Source: a virus. Taken from it: a stretch of DNA of 26,405 bases. The stretch's first letter is position 1. Each line of letters begins with the position of its first letter. Below, in pieces: positions 14,587 through 21,804 of the stretch. The stretch spans positions 1 through 26,405 of IMG/VR virus record IMGVR_UViG_3300017768_000070; one strand, given 5' to 3'. The translations under genes were made by a program, and so were the position numbers. The notes under the pieces are model-generated. The model saw nothing but the letters and a program-made list of their open reading frames with translations, had not been told where the DNA came from and did not search any database.

Positions 14587-15018
14587 ATGGCAACAGCAAG
14601 TTATAAAGGTAGATACAAACCTCAAAACAAAGACAAATATCTAGGTAATCCTGATAAAGTCGTCTATCGTTCTAATTGGGAGAGAAGATTTATGGTTTAC
14701 TGCGACCGTAATGAAGGTATCACACATTGGGGTAGTGAAGAGATTGCTATTCGTTATCGTAATCCTGTGACCAAGAAATTACATAATTACTTTCCTGATT
14801 TCTTCATAGTTACCAACAAAGGTAAGTATATAATTGAAATCAAACCTAAGGCCTTCACAAAGAAACCTAAACCTAGAGCTCGTAAGACTAGAGCATATAT
14901 CAATGAGAGTTTAGCATATATTAAAAATAGAGCTAAATGGGGTGCCGCTGTTCGTTATTGCGAAATGCAAGGTTGGGAGTTTAAAATATTTACAGAAGAC
15001 GATTTAGGTAAATTTTAA
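14587..15018 (+). CDS. 4: Head completion protein gp4
   Basis: The 143-aa product matches the T4 gp4 (gp50) head-completion family, needed before tail joining. The pattern YRSNWERRFMVYCDRNEGIT, HWGSEEIAIRYRN, YFPDFFIV and YIIEIKPKAF is conserved. It resembles a TnsA/PD-(D/E)XK nuclease core with Glu32, Asp71, Glu84 and Lys86, so a DNA-end trimming role is possible. It is the only plus-strand structural gene in this part and has its own late promoter. Its stop overlaps the convergent tape-measure stop by 4 nt. An AGGAAA site precedes the ATG. Confidence 0.88.
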   Translation: MATASYKGRYKPQNKDKYLGNPDKVVYRSNWERRFMVYCDRNEGITHWGSEEIAIRYRNPVTKKLHNYFPDFFIVTNKGKYIIEIKPKAFTKKPKPRARKTRAYINESLAYIKNRAKWGAAVRYCEMQGWEFKIFTEDDLGKF

Positions 15019-16571
15019 GTTGTTGCTGTTAGTCTTTCCCATTTAGACGCTGGGTCTGGATTTCTATTACCACTACCTACAAATTGTGATTCTGCATTGT
15101 TTGTGGTTATAATTTGTTTGTTGTCTTGTGTTATACCAACATTGTTAGATGAGTTTGCTGTATTTGTATCACCTGCTTCTTTTAGTGCTTTTGCATTACC
15201 TGTTTGGTCTGCCTTATCTGTGCCACTAAAGTATTTCTTTTTCTCTTCAGGTATTTCTGCTTTTTGTGCTTCACCTTCTATACTTTTAGGTTCTGTCATT
15301 GTTGCCTTATCACTTGACAATGCAACTTTTTCCATACCTATATACTTACCAAACTTATCTACGAAACCATTATAGATTCTTTTAAATATGTCTGATATAT
15401 AATCACCGATACTACCAAATGCACTTTTAATACTATCCCATATTCTACTTCCTAGAGTACTTACATAATCAACCATATCAGATATACCTTGTGTAAAGTT
15501 ATCCCACTTCTCCATTAATGAATCTTTTAGTCCACCTATATAACCTACAAACGCATTCCATTTCTCCATTAAGTATTCACCAAACTTTCTAAAGACATCT
15601 CCTAGATAGTTATATGCGTCTATGATAGCGTCTTTGATTGCGTGAAATTTAAATATTGCAATTGCAATTACAGCAATCAATGCTAATATACCAAGTGCCC
15701 ATAACAACATAGGTACAACTGAAATCATAAGACTTGCACCAAATAGTTTTAATGATTTGATTGGTGTCTTCATTGCTTTACCGAAGTTCATAAATGAAGT
15801 ACCCATTCTTTTTGCCATATCGCCAAGTTCTACAAATGGTCCTGTAATACTATCTTTGATACCCATAAAGGTATCAGATATACCAGCAAACATACCTCGT
15901 GGGTCTATCATATCACCACCTTGACCACCAAAGTTATCAGAAGTATCGCCACCAAGTGCTTCTCTTTTTGCGTCTAAATCTTCTCGTTCTTTTGTTAGTA
16001 GTACTGACTTCTCTTTGATAAGCGTTTCTTCTTTTTGTCTACTAGTTTCATCTAGTTTGTGTAAATTCTTTGTTTTCTTTAATAGTTCTTGTTCGTTTGA
16101 TACTATTCTCTTTTCAGATTGTACAAGTTTTTCTTGTTCCATCTGCAATTGTTTTGTTGATAGTACAACTGCCTTTGCACCATCTTCGGTCATCTTTACT
16201 TGTACTGCTACACCTTGTTTTCTTAATTCACTTGCTTCTTTTTCTGCAACAACAATCATCTGTTCTCTATTACGCAATGCGTCTTGTAGAGATTTCATAT
16301 CTTCTGATATGTCTGCCTTTTCCATACCTCTTGTCAAGTCTTCAACAGAATAGTTTAATTCACCCATTCTATTAACAAGTTTATTCATCACATCATTTAC
16401 ACTTCTAGGTGTATCTCTAAATGCGTCAATAGTTTCTGCAACAAGTTTGTTTAATTTAGGCTGAGTTGACTTAACTAGTCCATCAACTGATTGGATAGAC
16501 TTCTTTGATATTACTTTGAATATGGAAAGTAGTTCGTCTTGTGTAGCGTTTGAAAGTGTAGTGGCAGCCAT
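15015..16571 (-). CDS. 29: Tail tape-measure / baseplate hub protein, gp29-like
   Basis: The 518-aa protein has a helical N-terminus, a long charged coiled coil (about residues 85-205) and a Gly/Asp linker (GGDTSDNFGGQGGD). A strongly hydrophobic stretch follows (about 275-307, LMISVVPMLLWALGILALIA), then amphipathic helices with repeated YLMEKWNAFVGYI / SLMEKWDNFTQGI, and a polar tail. This is the layout of tape-measure proteins, which set tail length and are released into the host membrane. T4 gp29 has 590 aa, so the tail tube may be slightly shorter. The call rests on architecture and position among hub genes, not on a sharp motif. Confidence 0.75.
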   Translation of the reverse strand: MAATTLSNATQDELLSIFKVISKKSIQSVDGLVKSTQPKLNKLVAETIDAFRDTPRSVNDVMNKLVNRMGELNYSVEDLTRGMEKADISEDMKSLQDALRNREQMIVVAEKEASELRKQGVAVQVKMTEDGAKAVVLSTKQLQMEQEKLVQSEKRIVSNEQELLKKTKNLHKLDETSRQKEETLIKEKSVLLTKEREDLDAKREALGGDTSDNFGGQGGDMIDPRGMFAGISDTFMGIKDSITGPFVELGDMAKRMGTSFMNFGKAMKTPIKSLKLFGASLMISVVPMLLWALGILALIAVIAIAIFKFHAIKDAIIDAYNYLGDVFRKFGEYLMEKWNAFVGYIGGLKDSLMEKWDNFTQGISDMVDYVSTLGSRIWDSIKSAFGSIGDYISDIFKRIYNGFVDKFGKYIGMEKVALSSDKATMTEPKSIEGEAQKAEIPEEKKKYFSGTDKADQTGNAKALKEAGDTNTANSSNNVGITQDNKQIITTNNAESQFVGSGNRNPDPASKWERLTATT

Positions 16572-16581
16572 TTCTTATTTC

Positions 16582-16905
16582 CTATTTCTTATTTTTACTT
16601 GAACCAGTATATAGACCAAACCAAGCTGCACCAGCACCAACAACGATACTGATTAACCCACTTTGTTCCATAGTAGGTGCCTGTAAGTCCATATACCAAA
16701 TTACACATTTGTATAATAAAACAATATAAACGGTCAAAAACAATCTTGGAAATATTCTCCAAGCGTCAACTGCTCTTGCCATATGAATTATCTTTGCATA
16801 TGGATTAATACCTAGGTCTTTGATTGAAGTATCTACTTCTAAATCAACTTGTATTTTCTGTTTAGGTTCTGCAACCTTAACTTCTTTTTTTATCTCTTCA
16901 GCCAT
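16582..16905 (-). CDS. Two-helix membrane protein, holin candidate
   Basis: The 107-aa protein has a charged cytoplasmic N-terminus (about 50 residues), two membrane helices (about 53-72 and 83-100) and a short Lys-rich tail (SSKNKK). Related T4-like marine phages have a similar protein with a RAVDAWRIFPRLF-type segment before helix one. The size and topology suit a class II holin, but a virion or tail-associated role next to the tape measure is also possible. A GGAGT site precedes the ATG. It lies 10 nt before the tape-measure gene and ends the four-gene envelope cluster. Confidence 0.65.
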   Translation of the reverse strand: MAEEIKKEVKVAEPKQKIQVDLEVDTSIKDLGINPYAKIIHMARAVDAWRIFPRLFLTVYIVLLYKCVIWYMDLQAPTMEQSGLISIVVGAGAAWFGLYTGSSKNKK

Positions 16906-16920
16906 TTTTAACTCCTACGA

Positions 16921-17376
16921 TTATTCGTAAACTTTTTTTCTAATATATGCTTGTTCGTGTCTGCCTGTAATCTCTAATATCTTCCAAGAGCCGTCTGTTT
17001 GTACTTCTACTTTTGCGTTAACTTTATCGCAAGTCATATTAAATACACCACCTGATTTGTCTTTTTTCTCTCTATAATCTTTTTCTGCTTGTCTTTTATT
17101 CTTCAAGCAGTCCATTAAATTATCACTTGCTCTGTGGTCAATTAGTTTTCTTTCACCTGTAGCTTCATCTATTTCAAAAATACATACTGCGAATACGACA
17201 CCTTCTTCAGGAGTTGATGATGAAGTTTTATGTTCTTCTGTCATCACCGTAATATGTGTATGTTTCTTTTCAATAGGACAAACTTGGTGTCCGTCATCAC
17301 CACAACCTGTGCAATCAGCATATGCTGGGGCGTACATCATCAAAAATAAAAATGCTATTGTTAATAGTTTGTTCAT
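16921..17376 (-). CDS. Secreted Cys-rich hypothetical protein, 151 aa
   Basis: A signal peptide (MNKLLTIAFLFLMMYAPAYA, cleavage predicted after Ala20) leads into a Cys-rich start (DCTGCGDDGHQVC). The C-terminal part has NLMDCLKNKRQAEKDY (Cys90), then GVFNMTCDKVNAKVE (Cys116). This CLKxKRxA...FxC pattern is shared with the adjacent 101-aa protein, so the two look like paralogues. It probably folds in the periplasm with a disulfide. Function unknown. It follows the 101-aa gene by 7 nt. Confidence 0.7.
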   Translation of the reverse strand: MNKLLTIAFLFLMMYAPAYADCTGCGDDGHQVCPIEKKHTHITVMTEEHKTSSSTPEEGVVFAVCIFEIDEATGERKLIDHRASDNLMDCLKNKRQAEKDYREKKDKSGGVFNMTCDKVNAKVEVQTDGSWKILEITGRHEQAYIRKKVYE

Positions 17377-17383
17377 AAATCCT

Positions 17384-17689
17384 TTAGTCTAAAATTTTAA
17401 GTAATCTTATTCCGTATTTTGCTTGTTTATCTTCTTGTAATAATGCTTTTACTAGTCTACATTCAAATATAACTCTTTCGCCACCTACTTCTCTAGCCGC
17501 TACTCTTTTAGATTTTAAGCATTGACCTATATTTTCTTTGTAAACCCATTCTATTAACTTACCGTTTAGAGTAAGTGTTAACGCAACAACTTTATCTTGT
17601 TCGTATTTCTCACCGCCAGTATATAACTTGGCTGCATACACACTAGGTACAAGTAAGACAACAAATATTATTGCTAAAATGTTTTTCAT
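17384..17689 (-). CDS. Secreted hypothetical protein, 101 aa
   Basis: The signal peptide is MKNILAIIFVVLLVPSVYA, with cleavage predicted after residue 19. The mature part holds IGQCLKSKRVAAREVGG (Cys57) and RVIFECRLVKALL (Cys77), the same CLKxKRxA and FxC pattern as the next gene. Its ATG overlaps the stop of the 153-aa gene in TAATG, preceded by AAGAAGGA. It is probably a periplasmic partner of its neighbours. No known enzyme motif. Confidence 0.7.
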   Translation of the reverse strand: MKNILAIIFVVLLVPSVYAAKLYTGGEKYEQDKVVALTLTLNGKLIEWVYKENIGQCLKSKRVAAREVGGERVIFECRLVKALLQEDKQAKYGIRLLKILD

Positions 17690-18150
17690 TATTCCTTCTT
17701 ACCGTTTCCATTTTGATAGATAATACTTCTATTACTATCTTTTAATTTTTCTACATCTTCTCTAAGGATTTTTACATCCTCTTGTAGTCTTGTTATATTA
17801 ACACCATTGTTCAACATTTTATTCATTCTCTCATCTAGTTCATCTAATTGTCCAGCAATGTGTTCAATAAGCATATATTGTTCGGAATCAGCAGGTGGTG
17901 AACCTAATTCACCTCTTGGCCACTTAATTCTAAACTCACTATTCTTATTTAATTCTGTCTCTATTCGTAATGTACTTCCTTCAAGGTCTTTTCTTAATAA
18001 CTCTTCGTTAGTTTCTATACGATTTAATCTTTCTAATACTCCAAAGTATGCCCAAACACCAACTGAAACTGCTGCTATTATAGCTAACAAGTTCCTCATA
18101 GGCATACTGATAGCAGTATTATCTGATACTCTTAATTCATCTTTGCTCAT
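17689..18150 (-). CDS. Membrane-anchored coiled-coil protein, 153 aa
   Basis: One membrane segment (about residues 17-38, PMRNLLAIIAAVSVGVWAYF) is followed by a periplasmic coiled coil (LERLNRIETNEELLRKDLEG and LQEDVKILREDVEKLKD). A linker with KWPRGELGSPPADSEQYM lies between them. The topology (N-in, long coiled coil outside) resembles an inner-membrane spanin or another envelope-bridging protein. It is translationally linked to the two secreted proteins downstream. A similar pair lies at 21805-22119 and 21234-21803. The role is inferred from topology only. Confidence 0.7.
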   Translation of the reverse strand: MSKDELRVSDNTAISMPMRNLLAIIAAVSVGVWAYFGVLERLNRIETNEELLRKDLEGSTLRIETELNKNSEFRIKWPRGELGSPPADSEQYMLIEHIAGQLDELDERMNKMLNNGVNITRLQEDVKILREDVEKLKDSNRSIIYQNGNGKKE

Positions 18151-18178
18151 AAATCCTTTTGTTATAACTCACCTGCTA

Positions 18179-18388
18179 TTATTTAGTACCAGGTTTGCCC
18201 ATATTATCTCTTCTTGCTTTTTCTTTTTCTTCTTTAATGTGTTTAACCAGTAAAGAAACATAAACCTCTTTTTCCCAAGGAAATAGAGAATCCAATTCTG
18301 TTAGACTATACTTATGATGTTGCATTAATGCAAAGTTAGTCTCAAAGTACGCCTCTAGGTTGTTGTGGGAGAGGCAGATACGAAAAAA
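18179..18388 (-). CDS. 51: gp51-like frame, probably reached by -1 frameshift from gp26
   Basis: A second frame overlaps the end of gp26 and continues to TAA at 18179. It reads LEAYFETNFALMQHHKYSLT, then ELDSLFPWEKEVYVSLLVKH and a charged helix. This matches the small gp51-type hub-assembly protein next to gp26 in marine T4-like phages. The conserved part begins before the only ATG (18325). Between that ATG and the in-frame TGA just before the slippery site there is no ATG, GTG or TTG, and the ATG lacks a ribosome site. Expression as a 303-aa gp26-gp51 fusion is therefore likely. If read from 18325 it would be only 48 aa. Confidence 0.7.
   Translation of the reverse strand, partial: FFRICLSHNNLEAYFETNFALMQHHKYSLTELDSLFPWEKEVYVSLLVKHIKEEKEKARRDNMGKPGTK
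18351..18388 (-). promoter_or_regulatory. Programmed -1 frameshift signal in gp26
   Basis: The heptamer T TTT TTC (18388-18382) is in the X XXY YYZ register of the gp26 frame. A 6-nt spacer follows, then a stem GCCTCT (18375-18370) with AGAGGC (18356-18351) and a 13-nt loop. The gp26 TAG stop (18357-18355) runs into the 3' arm of the stem. The -1 frame opens at a TGA immediately before the heptamer and encodes the gp51-like protein. This is the standard bacterial frameshift layout. Confidence 0.75.
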
Positions 18389-19089
18389 TCAGATAGTCCT
18401 TGGAGTGTAACCACACTCTCTTTCTTTGTTTTAGGATTTATAACCTTGACTTCGTGCCTTAACTTCGGCATTGTGTCAAAGAATTTTCTGATTAGTTTAA
18501 ATTGATTGGTATTTAAATTATTGAAAAAATCAATTAGTTCAGCCTTTGTACTATCTTTCGCTTTATGCACTTGTTCCCCCTCATAGATGTAGTCAATACA
18601 TTCAACAATTGTTTTAAAAATTGCTTCTGTATTCATATCTTCATCTACGCCCAATGGAATAGTGTCAATGTTAGGATAGTTCATACTAATACCAAGATTT
18701 CTTTCTTCGTCTAATACTATCTTATTTGTGTGTTCGTCATCAACCTGTACCTCAACCTTTGTTAAGTCTACATCAACAGGTATAAGTGTAACCTTATCTT
18801 CTGGACAGAAAACTTTAAAAGACGCAATCTCACCTACTGACTTTGCACGAATATTTAAAAACAAATATTCTATGTCAAATAGTGGTAGTTTGGTTACTTC
18901 TAATTTTCCGAAAGTACAAGAGTTAATTAAATCTCTAACGGCGGCTTTCATTTGAGCGTCATTCTTCTCTTCCATCGCTAGCATTAATATCTTCTCTTCT
19001 TTGACCAGAAATGGTCTAAACTCTACTACCGTGTCTTCACTTGGTAGAGTTAACTTATATGTTGGGACTTCAATTTTTGGTAAAGCCAT
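18355..19089 (-). CDS. 26: Baseplate hub assembly protein gp26
   Basis: The 244-aa product belongs to the T4 baseplate gp26 family (T4_baseplate). Its N-terminus is KIEVPTYKLTLPSEDTVVEF with RPFLVKEEKILMLAMEEKND, and the centre is LPLFDIEYLFLNIRAKSVGE. T4 gp26 is 208 aa and acts in hub assembly. By position near gp51 and the tape measure it may serve as a tail-assembly chaperone. AAGGAG lies 10 nt before the ATG. Near its end is a slippery heptamer with a stem-loop, so a fraction of ribosomes may make a gp26-gp51 fusion. It follows gp54 by 28 nt. Confidence 0.88.
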   Translation of the reverse strand: MALPKIEVPTYKLTLPSEDTVVEFRPFLVKEEKILMLAMEEKNDAQMKAAVRDLINSCTFGKLEVTKLPLFDIEYLFLNIRAKSVGEIASFKVFCPEDKVTLIPVDVDLTKVEVQVDDEHTNKIVLDEERNLGISMNYPNIDTIPLGVDEDMNTEAIFKTIVECIDYIYEGEQVHKAKDSTKAELIDFFNNLNTNQFKLIRKFFDTMPKLRHEVKVINPKTKKESVVTLQGLSDFFVSASPTTT

Positions 19090-19117
19090 ATTGTTATCAT
19101 CTCCTTATTATTTACTA

Positions 19118-20077
19118 TTATATATTTAGGGGTCCGAATTTAAACGGAGGCATAACTCTTCCACCAGTAATCTTACCGATTGGAAACGACCTCTTCAAGT
19201 TATTCAGTACACCTTCACCTGCTCTTCTCAATTCAGGTGGTAATTTACTTAAAAATCCACTATCGCCTTCTTTAACGATAGGATTATTAAATTGCGATTG
19301 ACCAATCTGAAATTTGTTTTGTTGGTCTATTGCAAAGTTTAACCAGTATCTATATTTAAATTGTACCGTAAATGTCTGTACTTCATTTGAACCGGCAGCA
19401 TACGATACATCACCTACTGAAACTGGATATGCTTCCCACAATCTAACACCATATGTTGCACCGTCTCGTTCTTGTGCTCCTGGGTCAGAACCTAATTGTA
19501 ATATATTAATTGGTGCTACATACTCATCATAGTACGCATAGTTGTGAGTTATATTTGAAAAGGCAGTCTTTTGCCACAATTCAAAAAATATTCTTTCTCT
19601 CATATATTTGTCTGTGTAAAATGTCATTGATACATCAGCCATTTCATAATCATAAACAATGTGTCTTGGTGGACCATTGTGTTTTACTGATTTAGTCTTC
19701 ATTGTTCTAGCAGGCATATTCACTTCTGATACAAACGCTTGTACTCTTCTTTGTAAGTTTGCTTCATTAGCGTATCTTCTTATTTCACTACCGTGTACCA
19801 TACCATCACCACCAGGTACTGCACCACCAAAATCAAAACCACCTGCCATCTTACCACCTGTTGGTAGTTCAAAGACAACATAGTATCTAGCCTTACGAGC
19901 AAAACCTTCTGATTCATTTACATAGGATTGAAATCTACCCATTGTAGTTTCAGGATTTGCACCTGCTTTTGCTCTGAACCTTGGGTCTCGGTTGATATTA
20001 TCCATAGAACGGTCTCTAGGAATACCAATTCTGATATCCATACCACCTATTCTTTTACCGCCTCGTAATATTGCCAT
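19118..20077 (-). CDS. 54: Baseplate tail-tube initiator gp54
   Basis: The 319-aa protein has the gp19-like tube fold pattern: RYYVVFELPTGGKMAG, LQRRVQAFVSEVNMPARTMK, DYEMADVSMTFYTDKYMRER, GVRLWEAYPVSVGDVSYA and VQTFTVQFKYRYW. gp54 forms the platform on which gp48 and then the gp19 tube polymerise. The length equals T4 gp54 (320 aa). Its ATG overlaps the stop of IscU by one base (TAATG), with its AAGGA site inside the iscU 3' end. Translation of this tail gene is therefore tied to the Fe-S scaffold gene. Confidence 0.9.
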   Translation of the reverse strand: MAILRGGKRIGGMDIRIGIPRDRSMDNINRDPRFRAKAGANPETTMGRFQSYVNESEGFARKARYYVVFELPTGGKMAGGFDFGGAVPGGDGMVHGSEIRRYANEANLQRRVQAFVSEVNMPARTMKTKSVKHNGPPRHIVYDYEMADVSMTFYTDKYMRERIFFELWQKTAFSNITHNYAYYDEYVAPINILQLGSDPGAQERDGATYGVRLWEAYPVSVGDVSYAAGSNEVQTFTVQFKYRYWLNFAIDQQNKFQIGQSQFNNPIVKEGDSGFLSKLPPELRRAGEGVLNNLKRSFPIGKITGGRVMPPFKFGPLNI

Positions 20078-20454
20078 TAGTTATCCTTACTTTTATAATT
20101 TTCTATCGCTGCCTTTATTGCGTCTTCAGCCAACACACTACAATGTATCTTAACTGGTGGTAACGCAAGTTCTTCAGCAATGTCTGTATTCTTAATCTCT
20201 ACTGCACTATCTAAAGTTCTACCTTTTACCCATTCTGTTAACAATGATGATGAGGCAATTGCACTACCACAACCAAATGTTTTAAAACAAGCGTCTGTAA
20301 TAGTATTATCTTTAACTTCAATCTGCAACTTCATAACATCACCACAAGCAGGTGCCCCTACTAGACCTGTACCAACATTAGGACTATCTTTGTCCATCGT
20401 GCCTACATTACGAGGGTTTTCGTAATGGTCAATTACTTTATCTGAATAAGCCAT
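20077..20454 (-). CDS. iscU: Fe-S cluster scaffold IscU (NifU N-terminal type)
   Basis: The 125-aa protein has every hallmark of IscU: Cys37 and Asp39 in GAPACGDVMKLQI, Cys62 in FGCGSAIASSS, and Cys105 in LPPVKIHCSVLAEDAI. LPPVK (98-102) is the HscA chaperone binding motif, so it could enter the host Isc pathway. The length is normal (about 128 aa). It assembles 2Fe-2S clusters from IscS sulfur and passes them to carriers such as the A-type protein at 8554. It sits inside the tail gene cluster, 14 nt after the 50-aa ORF and overlapping gp54 by one base. A CAGGAG site precedes the ATG. Confidence 0.95.
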   Translation of the reverse strand: MAYSDKVIDHYENPRNVGTMDKDSPNVGTGLVGAPACGDVMKLQIEVKDNTITDACFKTFGCGSAIASSSLLTEWVKGRTLDSAVEIKNTDIAEELALPPVKIHCSVLAEDAIKAAIENYKSKDN

Positions 20455-20468
20455 AATCTACTCCTGAT

Positions 20469-20621
20469 TTAATGTTTATCTTTCCAATGTCTACTTCTTC
20501 TCATTCCTAAATAGTGTTCACCTGGTTCATAATTCCATTTGTGTCCGTGATGTCCTCTTATATCACAATACCACATTCTTAATTTGACGATTGCAACTCG
20601 CCATAAACTTCTTCTTGCCAT
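20469..20621 (-). CDS. Small His/Arg-rich protein, 50 aa
   Basis: ATG at 20621 to TAA at 20469. The product starts MARRSLWRVAIVKLRMWYCD, continues IRGHHGHKWNYEPGEHYLG and ends RRSRHWKDKH. It is rich in His, Trp and Arg, with one Cys, so metal or nucleic-acid binding is possible. AAGG lies 4 nt before the ATG. It exactly fills the gap before iscU (stop to ATG 14 nt), which supports it as real. Any link to iron delivery is speculative. Confidence 0.65.
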   Translation of the reverse strand: MARRSLWRVAIVKLRMWYCDIRGHHGHKWNYEPGEHYLGMRRSRHWKDKH

Positions 20622-20658
20622 TTACCTTATTACTCTTACTCATCATAAAAGTCCTCTG

Positions 20659-21210
20659 TTATCTTGTGCTTCTACGCCAAACGGTAGTCGCTGGTTGTTT
20701 TCTAAATTGTTGTACTGGCAAGTATACTGCAACCGCAGCTTCAGACGCATTGATACGCAAAAACTGACTTCTCACATTACTATAAAGATATTTATGAAGA
20801 GTTGGTTTAACCATAGGTATATTCTTCACACTATCATAAGATACTTGGTATTTCGTATTAGGTCTTATCATATCGCCAGACAGAAATTTATCCATTCTTG
20901 CTAGTAAGGTAAATCTCATTGCAGGTGGTAAGTAATGGAAATTCATTCCAATAAATCCTCCTGGGATTGGTTCTAATGGTAATACTAAAGGGAATGTGTC
21001 GTAATAAGGTAGTGTTTTCTTAAATTTCGGGTCATAAAAAAATAGATTTAATCGTCCTTGAGAAGGTCTACTGATTAAGTTACCTGCTCTCATTAATGCT
21101 CTTGCCTGTGTTTTGTCAGCTATACTGCCGACAGCCTTACGATACCACGCACCGGATTTTCGGGTGTTGCCTTGTTTTTGTACTAATGGGTCTAATATAG
21201 ATATTGCCAT
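20659..21210 (-). CDS. Conserved T4-like phage structural protein, 183 aa
   Basis: The 183-aa protein carries a strongly conserved segment of marine T4-like phages: GRLNLFFYDPKFKKTLPYYD, then TFPLVLPLEPIPGGFIGMNF and HYLPPAMRFTLLARM. The C-terminal part (YLYSNVRSQFLRINASEAAV, YLPVQQFRK) also recurs in those relatives, by recollection. They are usually called virion or structural proteins without a role. The N-terminus MAISILDPLVQKQGN is typical, so the start at 21210 is right although it lies only 8 nt after a late promoter box and has no ribosome site. Confidence 0.8.
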   Translation of the reverse strand: MAISILDPLVQKQGNTRKSGAWYRKAVGSIADKTQARALMRAGNLISRPSQGRLNLFFYDPKFKKTLPYYDTFPLVLPLEPIPGGFIGMNFHYLPPAMRFTLLARMDKFLSGDMIRPNTKYQVSYDSVKNIPMVKPTLHKYLYSNVRSQFLRINASEAAVAVYLPVQQFRKQPATTVWRRSTR

Positions 21211-21218
21211 AACATCTA

Positions 21219-21226
21219 TATTTATA
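21219..21226 (-). promoter_or_regulatory. T4-type late promoter placed almost on the start codon
   Basis: An exact TATAAATA on the minus strand, ending 8 nt before the ATG at 21210. With the usual late start about 6 nt downstream, the transcript would have only 2-3 nt before the ATG. Confidence 0.7.
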
Positions 21227-21233
21227 CGATTTG

Positions 21234-21803
21234 TTAATCGCTTTTTGGTTTAGGTATCGGTAATATAAAATCTTCTGGTGGCATTTTAAGTGTAGATTTT
21301 TTGCCATTGTAGATGTTAGCGTCTGGATTATCTTCAAGGTAATCTTTCTTCATTTCATCCCACATAGTTTTATCTGATTTTGTTCTTTCAGGTCGTGCTC
21401 TTAAACCTTTACAATGTTTTTCTACCGTTGCAAATTGTGGTGGTAGAGGTCTGTCTGCATATCTTTGACAAACTTTAAGCATTTCTAGTTCTTGTCTTAA
21501 ATTTTCATTCTCTAATAATATTTTGTTTTGTTCATCACACATCTTTTTAGATACACCGAGATACTTACGAAAGGTTAATGATAATCTATTATTTTCTTGT
21601 TCATAATCACTATCGCCATAAATGTAATCAGTATCACCTCTATCTGTTTCTATACGAACATCCACATCGCCGTATCTACAACTATTAGAATAAGAGTTTA
21701 GGTATTCATTTCTTGCTTGTGCTGGTTTCATAAACACAGCCATAAGCGTTAATAGGGCAAGAAGTAAAAAAGTGAACCGTAAGTCCATCCTCAGCACTTC
21801 CAT
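21234..21803 (-). CDS. Secreted coiled-coil protein, 189 aa
   Basis: The N-terminus has a signal peptide (MDLRFTFLLLALLTLMAVFM, then KPAQA) with cleavage predicted after Ala30. The mature part contains a coiled coil (CDEQNKILLENENLRQELEM) and a Cys/basic region (VCQRYADRPLPPQF, EKHCKGLRARPERTK), and ends in Pro-rich LPIPKPKSD. The start could be Met1 or Met6; neither has a strong ribosome site. It directly follows the 104-aa membrane/coiled-coil gene (1 nt), so the two probably work together in the envelope, perhaps as spanin-like partners. No known family. Confidence 0.65.
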   Translation of the reverse strand: MEVLRMDLRFTFLLLALLTLMAVFMKPAQARNEYLNSYSNSCRYGDVDVRIETDRGDTDYIYGDSDYEQENNRLSLTFRKYLGVSKKMCDEQNKILLENENLRQELEMLKVCQRYADRPLPPQFATVEKHCKGLRARPERTKSDKTMWDEMKKDYLEDNPDANIYNGKKSTLKMPPEDFILPIPKPKSD

Positions 21804-21804
21804 A

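Noticed and set aside
21137-21337. Minus-strand 66-aa ORF over the 183-aa/189-aa gene junction
   Set aside because: It overlaps two well-supported genes and has no sensible domain or start signal.
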